Shown here one piece after another: positions 1 to 7,995 of a DNA stretch of 58,926 nucleotides. Position numbers and translations under genes: made by a program. A model generated the notes under the pieces. It was not told the DNA's origin and searched no databases. It was given only the letters and a program-made list of their open reading frames with translations. The stretch is from contig JAPOZO010000081.1 of assembly GCA_026706025.1 (NCBI GenBank), positions 1 through 58,926 on the forward strand, read 5' to 3'. The first letter of the stretch is position 1. Each line of letters starts with the position of its first letter. The DNA comes from Candidatus Poribacteria bacterium (GTDB lineage Bacteria > Poribacteria > WGA-4E > WGA-3G).

Positions 1-702
1 TCAGCACAGTTTGGTGTCAAGACGACCGTCGTTGTACCGCATGGGAATAACCCTGAAAAGAATAGTGCGATGCAAGCGTTCGGAGCAGAACTGATTGAAC
101 ACGGTGCCGATTTTGACGAGGCACTTGTGTTGTGTGAAAAACTCCAAGTTGAACGTGGGCTTTACTATGTTCACCCTTGCATGGAACCAGCACTCTTCCA
201 CGGTGTCGGTACCTATTCGCTTGAGATTTTTGAAAGTCTACCGAATGTGGACGCGATTATCGTGCCGATCGGTGGTGGAAGCGGTTCTTGTGGTGCTATT
301 ACCGTTGCGAAGGCGATCAATCCGAAGGTCAAGGTCATTGGTGTACAAGCGGAAAATGCCCCCGCTATCTATCGCTCATGGCAAGCTGGACAGCGTATGG
401 AGACGGATTCTTGCGATACAATCGCAGATGGACTCGCGACGCGTGTGCCGTTCTCAATACCGTTTTCCATTATCAAAAAAGGCATTCACGACATGGTCTT
501 GCTCAGCGAGTCGGAAATTGCAGAGGGTATCCGTTCCGCGTTACGGTGGACGCACAACTTGGCGGAAGGTGCGGGAGCAGCACCACTTGCAGCTGCACAT
601 AAACTCACAGATAAATTAGCAGGGAAAAACGTCGTGATGGTGATGAGCGGTGCGAATCTGGACACAGAAACGCTCAAGAAAGTGCTTGCCTACCAGTTGT
701 GA
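1..702 (+). CDS. Threonine/serine dehydratase-like PLP enzyme, 3' part only
   Basis: The frame is open from the first base of the window, so the start lies upstream; 233 codons remain. The encoded part is the C-terminal two thirds of a fold-type II PLP enzyme that deaminates threonine or serine to a 2-oxoacid. It keeps the glycine-rich phosphate loop (GGGSGSCGA, near codon 92) and a late MSGANLD segment that matches this family. The lysine that binds PLP lies outside the window. No ACT regulatory domain follows, so it resembles the short catabolic type rather than IlvA. Its last 13 bases overlap the end of the convergent thiamine pyrophosphokinase gene. Substrate cannot be fixed from this part. 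Confidence 0.88.
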   Translation, partial: SAQFGVKTTVVVPHGNNPEKNSAMQAFGAELIEHGADFDEALVLCEKLQVERGLYYVHPCMEPALFHGVGTYSLEIFESLPNVDAIIVPIGGGSGSCGAITVAKAINPKVKVIGVQAENAPAIYRSWQAGQRMETDSCDTIADGLATRVPFSIPFSIIKKGIHDMVLLSESEIAEGIRSALRWTHNLAEGAGAAPLAAAHKLTDKLAGKNVVMVMSGANLDTETLKKVLAYQL

Positions 703-1415
703 ATCACGTAGACAGGAGTAGACCCTTCAACCAAGCGGAGGGATGCCCATTCCGCACCTTCCACGAACTCGTTGCGGAGCGCGTTTGTTAGGTCGGGGTG
801 GATATGTAGCGATGTCAAATCCCAACGCAAATTTTCGCTCTTTTCCACAATGACGTTTGGGACTTCAGCGATAAGCGAGACGCGTTGCAACGCACTATTT
901 TTTCGGGTTAATCGGAGGGTTGATAAGACATAGTGAATCGTCTGTTTCGGGTCTCGCATTTCGGCACTGTAATGTTCGTCTGTAGACACTCGGTAATGTC
1001 CGAAACGCATCAGTTTTAGGTTACCAAGAAACTGATCTGTTTCATATCCTTCCGGGCGCGGTAAACCCCCATAAATAATAATGTGTCGGCATCCGTATTC
1101 TGCCAAGGCATAGTCCACAGCAAGTTGTCCATCGGTATAGTCTTTGTCCGTTTGTCCAATCCATTCCTGAACAATCTGTTTTGCTTGTGGGAGGGGTTTG
1201 TGACCCCGATCATCAACCGAATCCATGTCTCCAATGAGGATATCTGGAACAAGCGGCGTGTCTACACCCCGATTTAATTCTTCAAATATACGGATTCCGC
1301 CATCGGCACAGATAAGCGGTAAACGGTCTTCCACCGCGGTTACAATCTCTTGACGGTAGAAGTCGAGATGCCGTGTGTCATAATAGCCGTTGAGAAAGAT
1401 GAGTGCCGATTTCAT
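690..1415 (-). CDS. thiN: Thiamine pyrophosphokinase
   Basis: Transfers pyrophosphate from ATP to thiamine, giving thiamine diphosphate in the cytoplasm. The 241-residue protein shows the family's ordered motifs: CADGG near residue 37, GDMDSVDD near 63, KDYTDGQLA near 91 and a GGLPRPEGYETDQFLGNL stretch near 117. These match the nucleotide and thiamine binding loops of the family. Length is normal. It is the last gene of a tight minus-strand run and starts 4 bases after the DUF2156 gene, whose final codons supply the AAGGAAAG ribosome site. It ends inside the last codons of the convergent dehydratase gene. Thiamine genes yjbQ and tenA lie elsewhere in the window, unlinked. Confidence 0.9.
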   Translation of the reverse strand: MKSALIFLNGYYDTRHLDFYRQEIVTAVEDRLPLICADGGIRIFEELNRGVDTPLVPDILIGDMDSVDDRGHKPLPQAKQIVQEWIGQTDKDYTDGQLAVDYALAEYGCRHIIIYGGLPRPEGYETDQFLGNLKLMRFGHYRVSTDEHYSAEMRDPKQTIHYVLSTLRLTRKNSALQRVSLIAEVPNVIVEKSENLRWDLTSLHIHPDLTNALRNEFVEGAEWASLRLVEGSTPVYVIHNW

Positions 1416-1419
1416 TTTT

Positions 1420-2346
1420 TTACTTTCCTTGCGGTTCGGTGAGGTGGATATTGTATGACAGAAGCAGTTGACAAGGATGATAGGAACGTTTAACGCGCTT
1501 TAGGTTCTCTAACCCAGAATCGTCCATGGCGTTAATCCATCTGTAAGTATCCATCAATTCCTTACAGAATTCGCGGTAAATAAACTGTGCCAACCCCTTT
1601 GTGCCGAGGTCAGTAATCTCAAACAGCACGCAGAACGTCTCCGCGTTTAGTGGATAGCCGAAGGTATAGCCTCTAATTTCCCCATCAATGCGGACAACTC
1701 TGCCAAGAAGTCCGAGCGCATTCGCACGTGAAATCCCAATTCGGTGCGCCGACTGTGAGTCGTCGAGCATCGCATTATAGATTGGATCGTCGGACTTTGC
1801 CGACCGCATCTCGCGCCATCTATTATACAGCGCGAGACACGCACCCTGATCGGCTGCGGTATACGGACGCAACTTTACTGACGGATATTTCGCTACGAAG
1901 CCGTTGTATGCGTGGCGTTGTTGTTTGTAGCGATCCCCTCGCAGCCCTGCAAGTGCCTCTGTTTCGTAGAGATATTCCGTCTCTTTCAAGGTGGCACGAA
2001 ACCCATTCTTTTGAAAGAAAACAATCATCTTTTGTGGCACATTTTCGATGCGAGTGATGTGCCGATTCCGATTGGATTTTAACATGAATTGGTATGCTTG
2101 GCAAATAACATTTAGGTAGGTAGGGTTTCCGGTCTCACACGGCATCGGCAGTATCGGCATGAAATAGTCGTCGCCCTGTTTTGCGAAGATACAGAGATAA
2201 TCCGAGAGCAGTGTCCAATAAAACTGAAAATGTTCTTGCCAGACATAAAGCGGTGCGAAGGCATAATGAGACAGACGCGTACAGGGGCGATGCGCGCGTA
2301 GGTCAAAAATCGGTGTGTCGTTAAGTGTAAGTGGTTGAAGTCGCAT
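1420..2346 (-). CDS. DUF2156 (PG lysyltransferase C-terminal-like) protein
   Basis: A 308-residue soluble protein resembling the DUF2156 family, the tandem GNAT-like fold found at the C-terminus of phosphatidylglycerol lysyltransferases (MprF). Segments supporting this are the N-terminal HYAFAPLYVWQEH region, a YLYETEALAGLRGDRYKQQRH segment in the middle, and an acetyltransferase-like half with GEIRGYTFGYPL near residue 229 and an NAMDDSGLENLKRVKRSYHP tail. No membrane segments precede the domain, so it is the stand-alone form. The substrate is unknown; an aminoacyl or acyl transfer role is inferred from the fold only. It sits between the YkgJ-type gene (3-base gap) and thiN (4-base gap), clearly in one transcript. 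Confidence 0.78.
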   Translation of the reverse strand: MRLQPLTLNDTPIFDLRAHRPCTRLSHYAFAPLYVWQEHFQFYWTLLSDYLCIFAKQGDDYFMPILPMPCETGNPTYLNVICQAYQFMLKSNRNRHITRIENVPQKMIVFFQKNGFRATLKETEYLYETEALAGLRGDRYKQQRHAYNGFVAKYPSVKLRPYTAADQGACLALYNRWREMRSAKSDDPIYNAMLDDSQSAHRIGISRANALGLLGRVVRIDGEIRGYTFGYPLNAETFCVLFEITDLGTKGLAQFIYREFCKELMDTYRWINAMDDSGLENLKRVKRSYHPCQLLLSYNIHLTEPQGK

Positions 2347-2349
2347 CTG

Positions 2350-2919
2350 TTAGTTTTTCTCAAACATCGCGACAAGGAGATCGCTTCTACCGAGTTTATG
2401 CACGATCGTCACAGTCTCTTGATAGTCACCGATAAGGCTCCAATTCGCTGTAATTTGTGCGGTAACCTCTTCGGATTCAATGTAATCAATGACATTGCGG
2501 ATCTGTTGCTGGAATGTTTCCGTTTCGAGGTGTTCCTCACCGAATGGGCAGAGCGTATCCACGCCGAGTACTACCTCACTTCCATCTTCGTTGAACATGA
2601 GCGCGAACGGATAGAGTTGGCAATCAAGCGGACGGATTGAGTAGATCGTGCAATGGCTTGTCTCTGGTTCAAAGAAAGCACAGATATAGAAATCGTTGTG
2701 GCGTTTGAGTTGGATTTGCGCACTTGCGCCATCTGCTTGCGGACGAAAGTGTGTTGGGTCGGCACCATGTGCTACGGCGTTCTCTTTCTCCATTTCGGTG
2801 AAGATAGGTGCGAGCGGACTGTCCGCCTCTAAGAACCTGCAACAGACATCACACGAGAAGCAGACCTCGGCGGGGATGATTTGGTAGAGTTTGGGGGCCG
2901 TAGGGATAGGTGTCTCCAT
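2350..2919 (-). CDS. YkgJ-type zinc/iron-chelating cysteine cluster protein
   Basis: A 189-residue protein of the YkgJ/CxxCxxCC family. Cysteines fall in the expected places: CFSCDVCC near residue 20, HCTIYSIRPLDCQLYP near the middle, and a later DTLCPF. The family is thought to bind a metal ion or Fe-S cluster; its biochemical role is not established. I chose the ATG at 2919. An upstream in-frame ATG at 3003 would overlap the end of the aminotransferase gene and would add a segment unlike the family. The gene is part of the aroQ-to-thiN run and ends 3 bases before the DUF2156 gene begins. Confidence 0.8.
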   Translation of the reverse strand: METPIPTAPKLYQIIPAEVCFSCDVCCRFLEADSPLAPIFTEMEKENAVAHGADPTHFRPQADGASAQIQLKRHNDFYICAFFEPETSHCTIYSIRPLDCQLYPFALMFNEDGSEVVLGVDTLCPFGEEHLETETFQQQIRNVIDYIESEEVTAQITANWSLIGDYQETVTIVHKLGRSDLLVAMFEKN

Positions 2920-2971
2920 CGTGTATCCAATGTGCGTGTTGAACCTTAGAATAGAAGATTCCGCTGCCCGA

Positions 2972-4117
2972 CTATGATGCCAAAGTTTTCCCGATTGTAT
3001 CAATCACAATGTGGATATCCTTCTCGGTTAACCCTGGATGAAGTGGGAGACTCACAACGCGTTCAAATGCCGCTTCAGCGTACGGGAAATCGCCGACACG
3101 GTAGCCGTACCGTTCCTGATAAAAATCGAAGAGGTGTAACGGAATATAGTGGACACTGCATTCGATGTTCGCCTCACGTAGGGCTTCCACGAATTCGTCT
3201 CGGTTGCCGGTGTTGAGCTGGATAATGTAGAGATGCCATGCATGCTCGCGCGAATCATTCGGTGCTACGGGGGTGCTTATCTCCGAAAATTTTGCCAGTT
3301 CCGTTTGATAGATCTGTGCGAAATTTCGGCGGCGTTCATGCTGTTTGTTGAGTTTCATGAGCTGACACAACCCCATCGCCGCTTGGATATCGGTCATGTT
3401 GTATTTATAACCTTCAGTCGCAATGTCGTAACGCCAAATATTGCGCTGCGATTGACGTGCCCAAGCGTCTTTATCAATTCCATGGAGCCGCATGGTGCGA
3501 AGCGGTTTAGCGAATGCGTCGCTGTTGGTGGTAATCATACCGCCTTCGCCTGTGGTGAGGTTTTTATTTGCATAAAAACTAAAGGCAGACAGGTCACCGA
3601 TAGCACCGATGTGCTGTCCTTTGTATTCAACTGGAATGGCGTGCGCGGCGTCGTCAATGAGCGTGAGATTGTGGTTTTGACTTATGTCCTGCAGCGCATC
3701 CATGTCGCACGGGATACCAGCGATGTGAACCGGAAGGATCGCCTTTGTACGGGGTGTTATCGCCTGCTCAATTTTACTTGTGTCGATGTTCAATGTATCC
3801 GGATGGATGTCCACAAACACGGGCTTTGCACCGACATATCGAATCGCTTCAGCAGTCGCGGTGAAAGTGTAAGGCGTTGTGATAACTTCGTCGCCGCTGC
3901 CAATACCGGCTACGACGAGGCTCAGATGCAACGCCGCGGTACAAGAACTGACAGCGATGGCGTGCTTGACACCGAGGTATTCGGCGAAGGCGCGTTCAAA
4001 TTCGCGGACTCTGTTTCCCGTGCTGATCCATTTCGAGGCGAGCACTTGGCTAACGGCTTCGATTTCAGTATCATCAATCCAAGGACGACTAAACGGTATG
4101 AATCGGTTATTTGCCAT
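2972..4117 (-). CDS. DegT/DnrJ/EryC1/StrS aminotransferase
   Basis: A PLP-dependent sugar aminotransferase of 381 residues, the usual length. Family motifs include SRPWIDDTEIEAV near the start, SSCTAALHLSL near residue 57, DDAAHAIP with the PLP-ring aspartate near 155, and the PLP lysine in FYANKNLTTGEGG near 184. Such enzymes aminate keto-sugar nucleotides for surface polysaccharide or modified sugars. The closest look is to the UDP-4-amino-4-deoxy-arabinose/perosamine group, but the substrate cannot be called. No dehydratase partner is adjacent. Its leader (4118-4169) closely matches the leader of trpF nearly 50 kb away, with the same CCGCAAGG block just before the ATG. Confidence 0.9.
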   Translation of the reverse strand: MANNRFIPFSRPWIDDTEIEAVSQVLASKWISTGNRVREFERAFAEYLGVKHAIAVSSCTAALHLSLVVAGIGSGDEVITTPYTFTATAEAIRYVGAKPVFVDIHPDTLNIDTSKIEQAITPRTKAILPVHIAGIPCDMDALQDISQNHNLTLIDDAAHAIPVEYKGQHIGAIGDLSAFSFYANKNLTTGEGGMITTNSDAFAKPLRTMRLHGIDKDAWARQSQRNIWRYDIATEGYKYNMTDIQAAMGLCQLMKLNKQHERRRNFAQIYQTELAKFSEISTPVAPNDSREHAWHLYIIQLNTGNRDEFVEALREANIECSVHYIPLHLFDFYQERYGYRVGDFPYAEAAFERVVSLPLHPGLTEKDIHIVIDTIGKTLAS

Positions 4118-4169
4118 ATTTTTAATTTTCCTTGCGGATAAACAACGAGGTTTGTACTTTGACGTTCTT
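4118..4169 (-). promoter_or_regulatory. Leader block shared with trpF
   Basis: Read on the minus strand, this leader carries AAGAACGTCAAAGT, then about 18 less similar bases, then CCGCAAGG and an A/T run directly before the degT ATG. The same two blocks occur at nearly the same spacing (32 versus 33 bases) before trpF at 52391-52443. The AAGG within the second block probably serves as the ribosome site. Function beyond that is unknown. Confidence 0.5.
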
Positions 4170-4275
4170 CGTATTCGAGTCGCCTTTCACTTCGTTTCAG
4201 GCTGCGTTTTTTGATTCTCCTTATCAGAGACTTTATGAATAAATGCGTAAGTTCTATTCCATAGAGACTTGGTGT

Positions 4276-4734
4276 TTAGGCTGATGGCTCCATTTTTAGT
4301 TGCAGGTTGTGGATCATGGCTTCAAGTGCCAGTTTGTAACTATGGGATCCGAAACCGCCAATCACACCGATTGCGATCGCCGAGATATAAGAATGATGCC
4401 GAAATGCCTCGCGGGCGTAAATGTTAGAGAGATGGATCTCGATGACAGGTACTGCGACAGTAGAGAGCGCGTCTCGGATGGCGACACTCGTGTGTGTATA
4501 GGCTGCCGGATTAATCAAGATACCGTCTGCCCAGTCGATATGGTCCCCAATGATGGAGACGAGTTCACCTTCGTGATTAGATTGAAACATTTTAAGAACG
4601 ACTGGGTGCGACGAGGCTGCGGCGTGCTGGTCGAGCATCGTATTGATGTCTGACAGGGTTTCGTGTCCATAGATCTCGGGTTGGCGTTTCCCCAAGAGAT
4701 GTAGATTCGGTCCGTGTAGGACGAGGATATTCAT
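4276..4734 (-). CDS. aroQ: Type II 3-dehydroquinate dehydratase
   Basis: Dehydrates 3-dehydroquinate to 3-dehydroshikimate in the shikimate pathway. The 152-residue length is typical of the dodecameric type II enzyme. Visible motifs are LHGPNLHLLGKRQPEIYG at the N-terminus (with the catalytic tyrosine and the arginine of the lid), FQSNHEGELV near residue 49, NPAAYTHTSVAIRDAL near 75, and EIHLSNIYAREAFRHHSYIS near 98 with the active-site histidine. ATG at 4734 is preceded by AAGGA. A good promoter lies at 4779-4807. A decayed second copy of the first half of this gene lies at 6496-6640. aroA is at 35225, not linked. Confidence 0.95.
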   Translation of the reverse strand: MNILVLHGPNLHLLGKRQPEIYGHETLSDINTMLDQHAAASSHPVVLKMFQSNHEGELVSIIGDHIDWADGILINPAAYTHTSVAIRDALSTVAVPVIEIHLSNIYAREAFRHHSYISAIAIGVIGGFGSHSYKLALEAMIHNLQLKMEPSA

Positions 4735-4778
4735 GCATCCGTTTCCTTTTGTCGCGAAATATTACTATTGCTATAGAG

Positions 4779-4807
4779 AGTATATAATCAATCGGAAAAA
4801 CTTTCAA
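4779..4807 (-). promoter_or_regulatory. Sigma70-type promoter for aroQ
   Basis: On the minus strand TTGAAA (4802-4807) and TATACT (4779-4784) are separated by 17 bases, 45 bases before the aroQ ATG. The match to the sigma70 consensus is close. It is divergent from the promoter at 4844. Confidence 0.6.
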
Positions 4808-4843
4808 GTTTTTTATCGCTCACTCCAAGGGTCACCCAAAAAC

Positions 4844-4872
4844 TTGACTCTTTTGAAAAAATGTGGTATCCT
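4844..4872 (+). promoter_or_regulatory. Sigma70-type promoter for the DUF2971 gene
   Basis: TTGACT (4844-4849) and TATCCT (4867-4872) are 17 bases apart. The predicted transcript would start near 4880 and carry the hairpin at 4886-4928 in its leader. Confidence 0.5.
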
Positions 4873-4885
4873 ATCGTTAGCCATC

Positions 4886-4928
4886 GGATAGGAATGCATT
4901 TACCTACTTCTTTGTAGGTATCCTATCC
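4886..4928 (+). repeat. Nested hairpin in the leader of the DUF2971 gene
   Basis: Outer arms GGATAGGA and TCCTATCC enclose inner arms ACCTAC and GTAGGT. The right arm region GGTATCCTATC (4917-4927) repeats the 11 bases around the -10 box (4865-4875). It may be a dispersed repeat of the GTAGG type, or a regulatory hairpin in the mRNA leader. Confidence 0.6.
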
Positions 4929-4992
4929 ACCCAAATGCAAGAATTGGATGTCCAAAACATCATTCACTCGTACATAAAGTAAAGTATACATA

Positions 4993-5952
4993 ATGCCCTA
5001 CAAAGACAGTCCTTGCTACTTTGAGACTCCATACCATACAAAACCTTTATGGCGATACATGCATATTGATAAGTTTTTGGCAATGCTCAATAGTAACACA
5101 CTTTATTTTCCGAACGTCTATTCATATAATGACAAATTTGAAGGAACACTATCAAATAAATCCTTAGATGAAATCTGCAAAATATCCTTATTAGATGAAA
5201 AGAACACACTAATATGTGACGATGAGGCATTCTACAGAACGAGAAAGTCGTTAAGGGAACTTGACCCAGAGCAGGAAAAAACGGAATCTGGTCGTGTATT
5301 TGAACAATTACTAAGGGACTTTTTAAGCCATCTCATGTATTGTAACTCATGGTTTCAGAGGGGAAAAGAAAGTCATTCGATGTGGGCAGAATATGGAGAC
5401 AAAAGTCCAACATCAATAGCGATTCAAACCACTGTAGGCGACCTCATCGAAAGTTTGGAATCTGATGAATACAATATCCATATAGGTAAGGTGAAATATA
5501 AGGATTATCTGACGGAGGATATTGGAGGTTATGAAGATTTTCCGTCAATAGACTTAAATGATCCTGATAACGTACTCAAATTATTTTATGCTCCCTTTTT
5601 GCACAAAAGGGATGTATATAAGGACGAACACGAAGTCAGAGCAATAATTTCATTTGAGGATGTCTGTGAAGAATTTTTGGGGCGTGTTTATACATCTGAA
5701 ATACCATTTTATAGTGACGAAATGTTCAGGACTGATGCCTCATTATTGCGAGATTACGAAAACCCAATAAATGGCGCACCTAAGGGAATCCCTATCAAAG
5801 TTAACTTACATACATTACTGAAAAAGATAGTAATATCCCCAACCGTCAATGATTATTTTAACATTCATTTTGAAGACCTAATAAAACGCTACGATATAAA
5901 TCCAAATATAATTAGCAGGTCTCAAATAGTCGATATTCAAGAGGAATCCTAA
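4993..5952 (+). CDS. DUF2971 domain protein
   Basis: A 319-residue protein with the DUF2971 pattern: LWRYMHIDKFLAMLNSNTLYFPNVYSYNDKFEG at the N-terminus, a CNSWFQRGKESHSMWAEYG segment near residue 118, and FLHKRDVYKDEHEVRAI near 204. The family has no assigned reaction; members often sit in accessory or defence-type regions. The gene is clearly more AT-rich than its neighbours and uses A/T-ending codons, which suggests a different origin. It is followed 91 bases later by a GIY-YIG-like gene on the same strand. No obvious ribosome site precedes the ATG beyond an AAAGTAAAG run. Confidence 0.8.
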   Translation: MPYKDSPCYFETPYHTKPLWRYMHIDKFLAMLNSNTLYFPNVYSYNDKFEGTLSNKSLDEICKISLLDEKNTLICDDEAFYRTRKSLRELDPEQEKTESGRVFEQLLRDFLSHLMYCNSWFQRGKESHSMWAEYGDKSPTSIAIQTTVGDLIESLESDEYNIHIGKVKYKDYLTEDIGGYEDFPSIDLNDPDNVLKLFYAPFLHKRDVYKDEHEVRAIISFEDVCEEFLGRVYTSEIPFYSDEMFRTDASLLRDYENPINGAPKGIPIKVNLHTLLKKIVISPTVNDYFNIHFEDLIKRYDINPNIISRSQIVDIQEES

Positions 5953-6043
5953 GTAAGTAACAATTTGACTCCTACGTTACTCGTCGGTCTGACTTCCCTT
6001 CCCCTATAACTGGGAATAGATATGTCGGGAAAAGGAAAATAAA

Positions 6044-6394
6044 ATGCCAAAAATTACAAATGTAGAATTTCAAGGAGCTTCTGGACGGAAGCATGTTTTT
6101 GAAGCCTATACACTTGGAACGGAAACATTCAACGATGTTGGTGGTGTTTACATTTTTACAAAGGAAGCACGTAATCAACAGGGTGATATAAAATATTATC
6201 CTTTATATATCGGTCAAACACAGTCACTTAGAAATAGACTTACTGCGAGCCACGAAAAATGGCCGTGTGCAGTTCAAAATAACGTGGATTGTTTATGTGT
6301 TTTGGTGGAAGAGAACACGTTTTCTCGTAGGGCGATCGAACTTGATCTTCTTAGTAAATACAACACACCTTGCAATAACGGGACTTACGCATAA
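6044..6394 (+). CDS. GIY-YIG-like small protein
   Basis: A 116-residue protein. GGVYIFT near residue 33 followed by YYPLYIGQTQSLRNRL near 53 fits the first two strands and helix of a GIY-YIG nuclease core, where the first tyrosine and the YIG tyrosine plus the following arginine would be catalytic. RAIELDLLSKYNTPCNN near the end carries a glutamate that could be the metal ligand, as in the family. It is short but compatible with a single-domain member. An AAGGAAAAT ribosome site precedes the ATG. It is AT-rich like the DUF2971 gene upstream and the two look like one imported cassette. Activity on DNA is inferred. Confidence 0.65.
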   Translation: MPKITNVEFQGASGRKHVFEAYTLGTETFNDVGGVYIFTKEARNQQGDIKYYPLYIGQTQSLRNRLTASHEKWPCAVQNNVDCLCVLVEENTFSRRAIELDLLSKYNTPCNNGTYA

Positions 6395-6495
6395 TAGAGA
6401 TATTGATGGGAAAAGCATGGAGGGAACAGATGGATGCTGGAATGTCCTCTAACTTCCAATCTCCGTATCTTCCAATTCCGCTGGCTCGATTTTTA

Positions 6496-6640
6496 GTCGA
6501 TGTGATCGCCGATGATGGTGACGAGTTCGCCTTCGTGGTTCGATTGAAGGATTTTGAGAATGACAGGGTGCGGCGTGCTGGTCAAGCGTCGTATTGATGT
6601 TTGCTAAGGTCTCGTGTCCGTCTTTTTGTCTATCCGAGTC
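6496..6640 (-). pseudogene. Decayed fragment of a second aroQ copy
   Basis: On the minus strand the stretch reads GHETLANINTTLDQHAA, then after a short deletion continues in another frame as VILKILQSNHEGELVTIIGDHID and stops. These match residues 24 to 69 of the intact AroQ at 4276-4734, and the DNA of the two is visibly similar. The 11-base deletion after the DQHAA codons shifts the frame, and everything beyond the GDHID segment is missing. The plus-strand open frame over the same bases is only the antisense of this remnant. Confidence 0.82.
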
Positions 6641-6918
6641 CCAAGGACGCGCGCGCCATAAACAATCGTCAGGAATATGATAAGACCGGAAAGGGTCCTG
6701 AAGTGCTCTTCATAGCTGCGCCATTTAAATTTCCAGAACCGAAAAGAAAAGAATTCATCCGCGAGTGCCTGCCACGCCAAAAAGATGATACCTCCGGAAA
6801 CACAGACCACCGTAAAGACGAAGGGTAAGAATCGCCTTGTCTCTTTGAAGCTGCACCAGATCAGTGCAGCACACCAGATTATCATCAGGATTAGAAGGAG
6901 TTGCACTGTTTGCCTCAC
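6604..6918 (-). CDS. Small three-helix membrane protein
   Basis: A 104-residue hydrophobic protein with likely membrane segments at residues 5-22, 29-51 and 76-92. The start is GTG at 6918; an ATG two bases further up is out of frame. I recognise no family. Its last dozen codons (VLGTRIDKK..) overlap the aroQ remnant and resemble LLGKRQPE of AroQ, so the natural C-terminus may have been replaced by remnant sequence. It starts 23 bases after the end of the oxidoreductase gene and could share its transcript. Confidence 0.5.
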   Translation of the reverse strand: MRQTVQLLLILMIIWCAALIWCSFKETRRFLPFVFTVVCVSGGIIFLAWQALADEFFSFRFWKFKWRSYEEHFRTLSGLIIFLTIVYGARVLGTRIDKKTDTRP

Positions 6919-6941
6919 ATTTTATCCGAAGAAATGGTTTG

Positions 6942-7982
6942 TTACGAAACGATGCCCACCTCTTCGCGCCAAGCGTCGAGCAACTGCATATTGCCGAGTG
7001 TGTCCTCCCAAGACATCGCCGGTGCCTGTCTATCAGCGACATGCGCTGCTACCGTATCCGCTTCGTAGGTAAATAGATCTCTGTCGGCAGGGACTATTAT
7101 TTCAGTTGTTTCTCGGTTTTGGGACGATTGAACGATCAGTTGTGTTGCGGGGAAGGTTGTATCTGATGGCAACGGCGTTCTCGCACCACGGCACGGCGAT
7201 GATGGCAGCCACGGATTCGGAATCGTTATCGTGCCTTCCGTGCCGTAAATAATGACGTTACTCCCATAATTGCATTCAACGGCACAAATGATCTCGGCGA
7301 TAATGTCATTTTCAAATTTCAGGGTCGCTGCCGCAATGTGGTCTACACCTGTCGGACCAATTTTACCGTTCCCTTTCACAGAAATCGGATCCAGAAAAAG
7401 TTTATTCGCCGCTGCACCCGCGACTTTCCGTGCCATTGAGGCGGTATAACACCCGATGTCAAGAATACCACCACCCCCCATTTCACGGTTGTAGAGACGG
7501 CTCTGAGGGTTGAAACCTGAACGGTAACCGAAAGTCGCACGAATGGCTTGGACATTACCGATTGTGCCATCTTGTATCAGTTCAACCATTTTGGCGATCT
7601 GTGGGTGGCACCGATACATAAAAGCCTCCATGAGGAAGACATCGTTTTCGCGTGCAGCGTCTACCATCGCGGCGGTTTCCGCATGGCTCATGCTGATCGG
7701 TTTTTCAACCAGTAGGTGTTTTCCCGCTTCGGCACATTTTATCGCCCACTCCGCGTGCAGCGGGTGAATCGTCGCGATATAGACAGCGTCAATATCGTCA
7801 TCTGTCAACAGATCGGCGTAATCGTTGTATTGGCGAGGGATGCCGAAATCGTTAGCGAGTCTGTCTAAGCGTTCCTGGGTGCGACTGGCAACTGCAAGAA
7901 TCTCTCCTGAGTCTGTGAAACGCATTCCGTTGCAAAAGACATAGGCGATACCGCCTGCCCCCATAACTCCCCAGTTTAACAT
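6942..7982 (-). CDS. Gfo/Idh/MocA family NAD(P)-dependent oxidoreductase
   Basis: A 346-residue dehydrogenase acting on a sugar or cyclitol. The N-terminal Rossmann fold begins VMGAGGIAYVF; a HPLHAEWAIKCAEAGKHLLVEKP segment near residue 78 contains the EKP motif with the conserved lysine. The second half has GGGILDIGCYTASMARK near 170, whose aspartate and histidine-like positions line the substrate pocket. This DIGCY pattern is seen in trans-1,2-dihydrobenzene-1,2-diol dehydrogenase-like members. Substrate is not determined. It lies 13 bases after the PhyH dioxygenase gene in the same direction, so the two probably act together or are at least co-transcribed. Confidence 0.9.
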   Translation of the reverse strand: MLNWGVMGAGGIAYVFCNGMRFTDSGEILAVASRTQERLDRLANDFGIPRQYNDYADLLTDDDIDAVYIATIHPLHAEWAIKCAEAGKHLLVEKPISMSHAETAAMVDAARENDVFLMEAFMYRCHPQIAKMVELIQDGTIGNVQAIRATFGYRSGFNPQSRLYNREMGGGGILDIGCYTASMARKVAGAAANKLFLDPISVKGNGKIGPTGVDHIAAATLKFENDIIAEIICAVECNYGSNVIIYGTEGTITIPNPWLPSSPCRGARTPLPSDTTFPATQLIVQSSQNRETTEIIVPADRDLFTYEADTVAAHVADRQAPAMSWEDTLGNMQLLDAWREEVGIVS

Positions 7983-7995
7983 CTGTTATCTCCTT

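Noticed and set aside
1413-1434. Third member of the degT/trpF leader family before thiN
   Set aside because: CCGCAAGGAAAG before thiN is also the last codons of the DUF2156 gene (PQGK), and the AAGAACGTC block is absent.
3233-4141. Plus-strand open frame of 302 codons
   Set aside because: It lies opposite the DegT-type aminotransferase, whose motifs are complete; no ribosome site or family match was seen.
6403-6597. Plus-strand open frame of 64 codons
   Set aside because: It is the antisense of the aroQ remnant; the antisense of intact aroQ gives the same kind of peptide.
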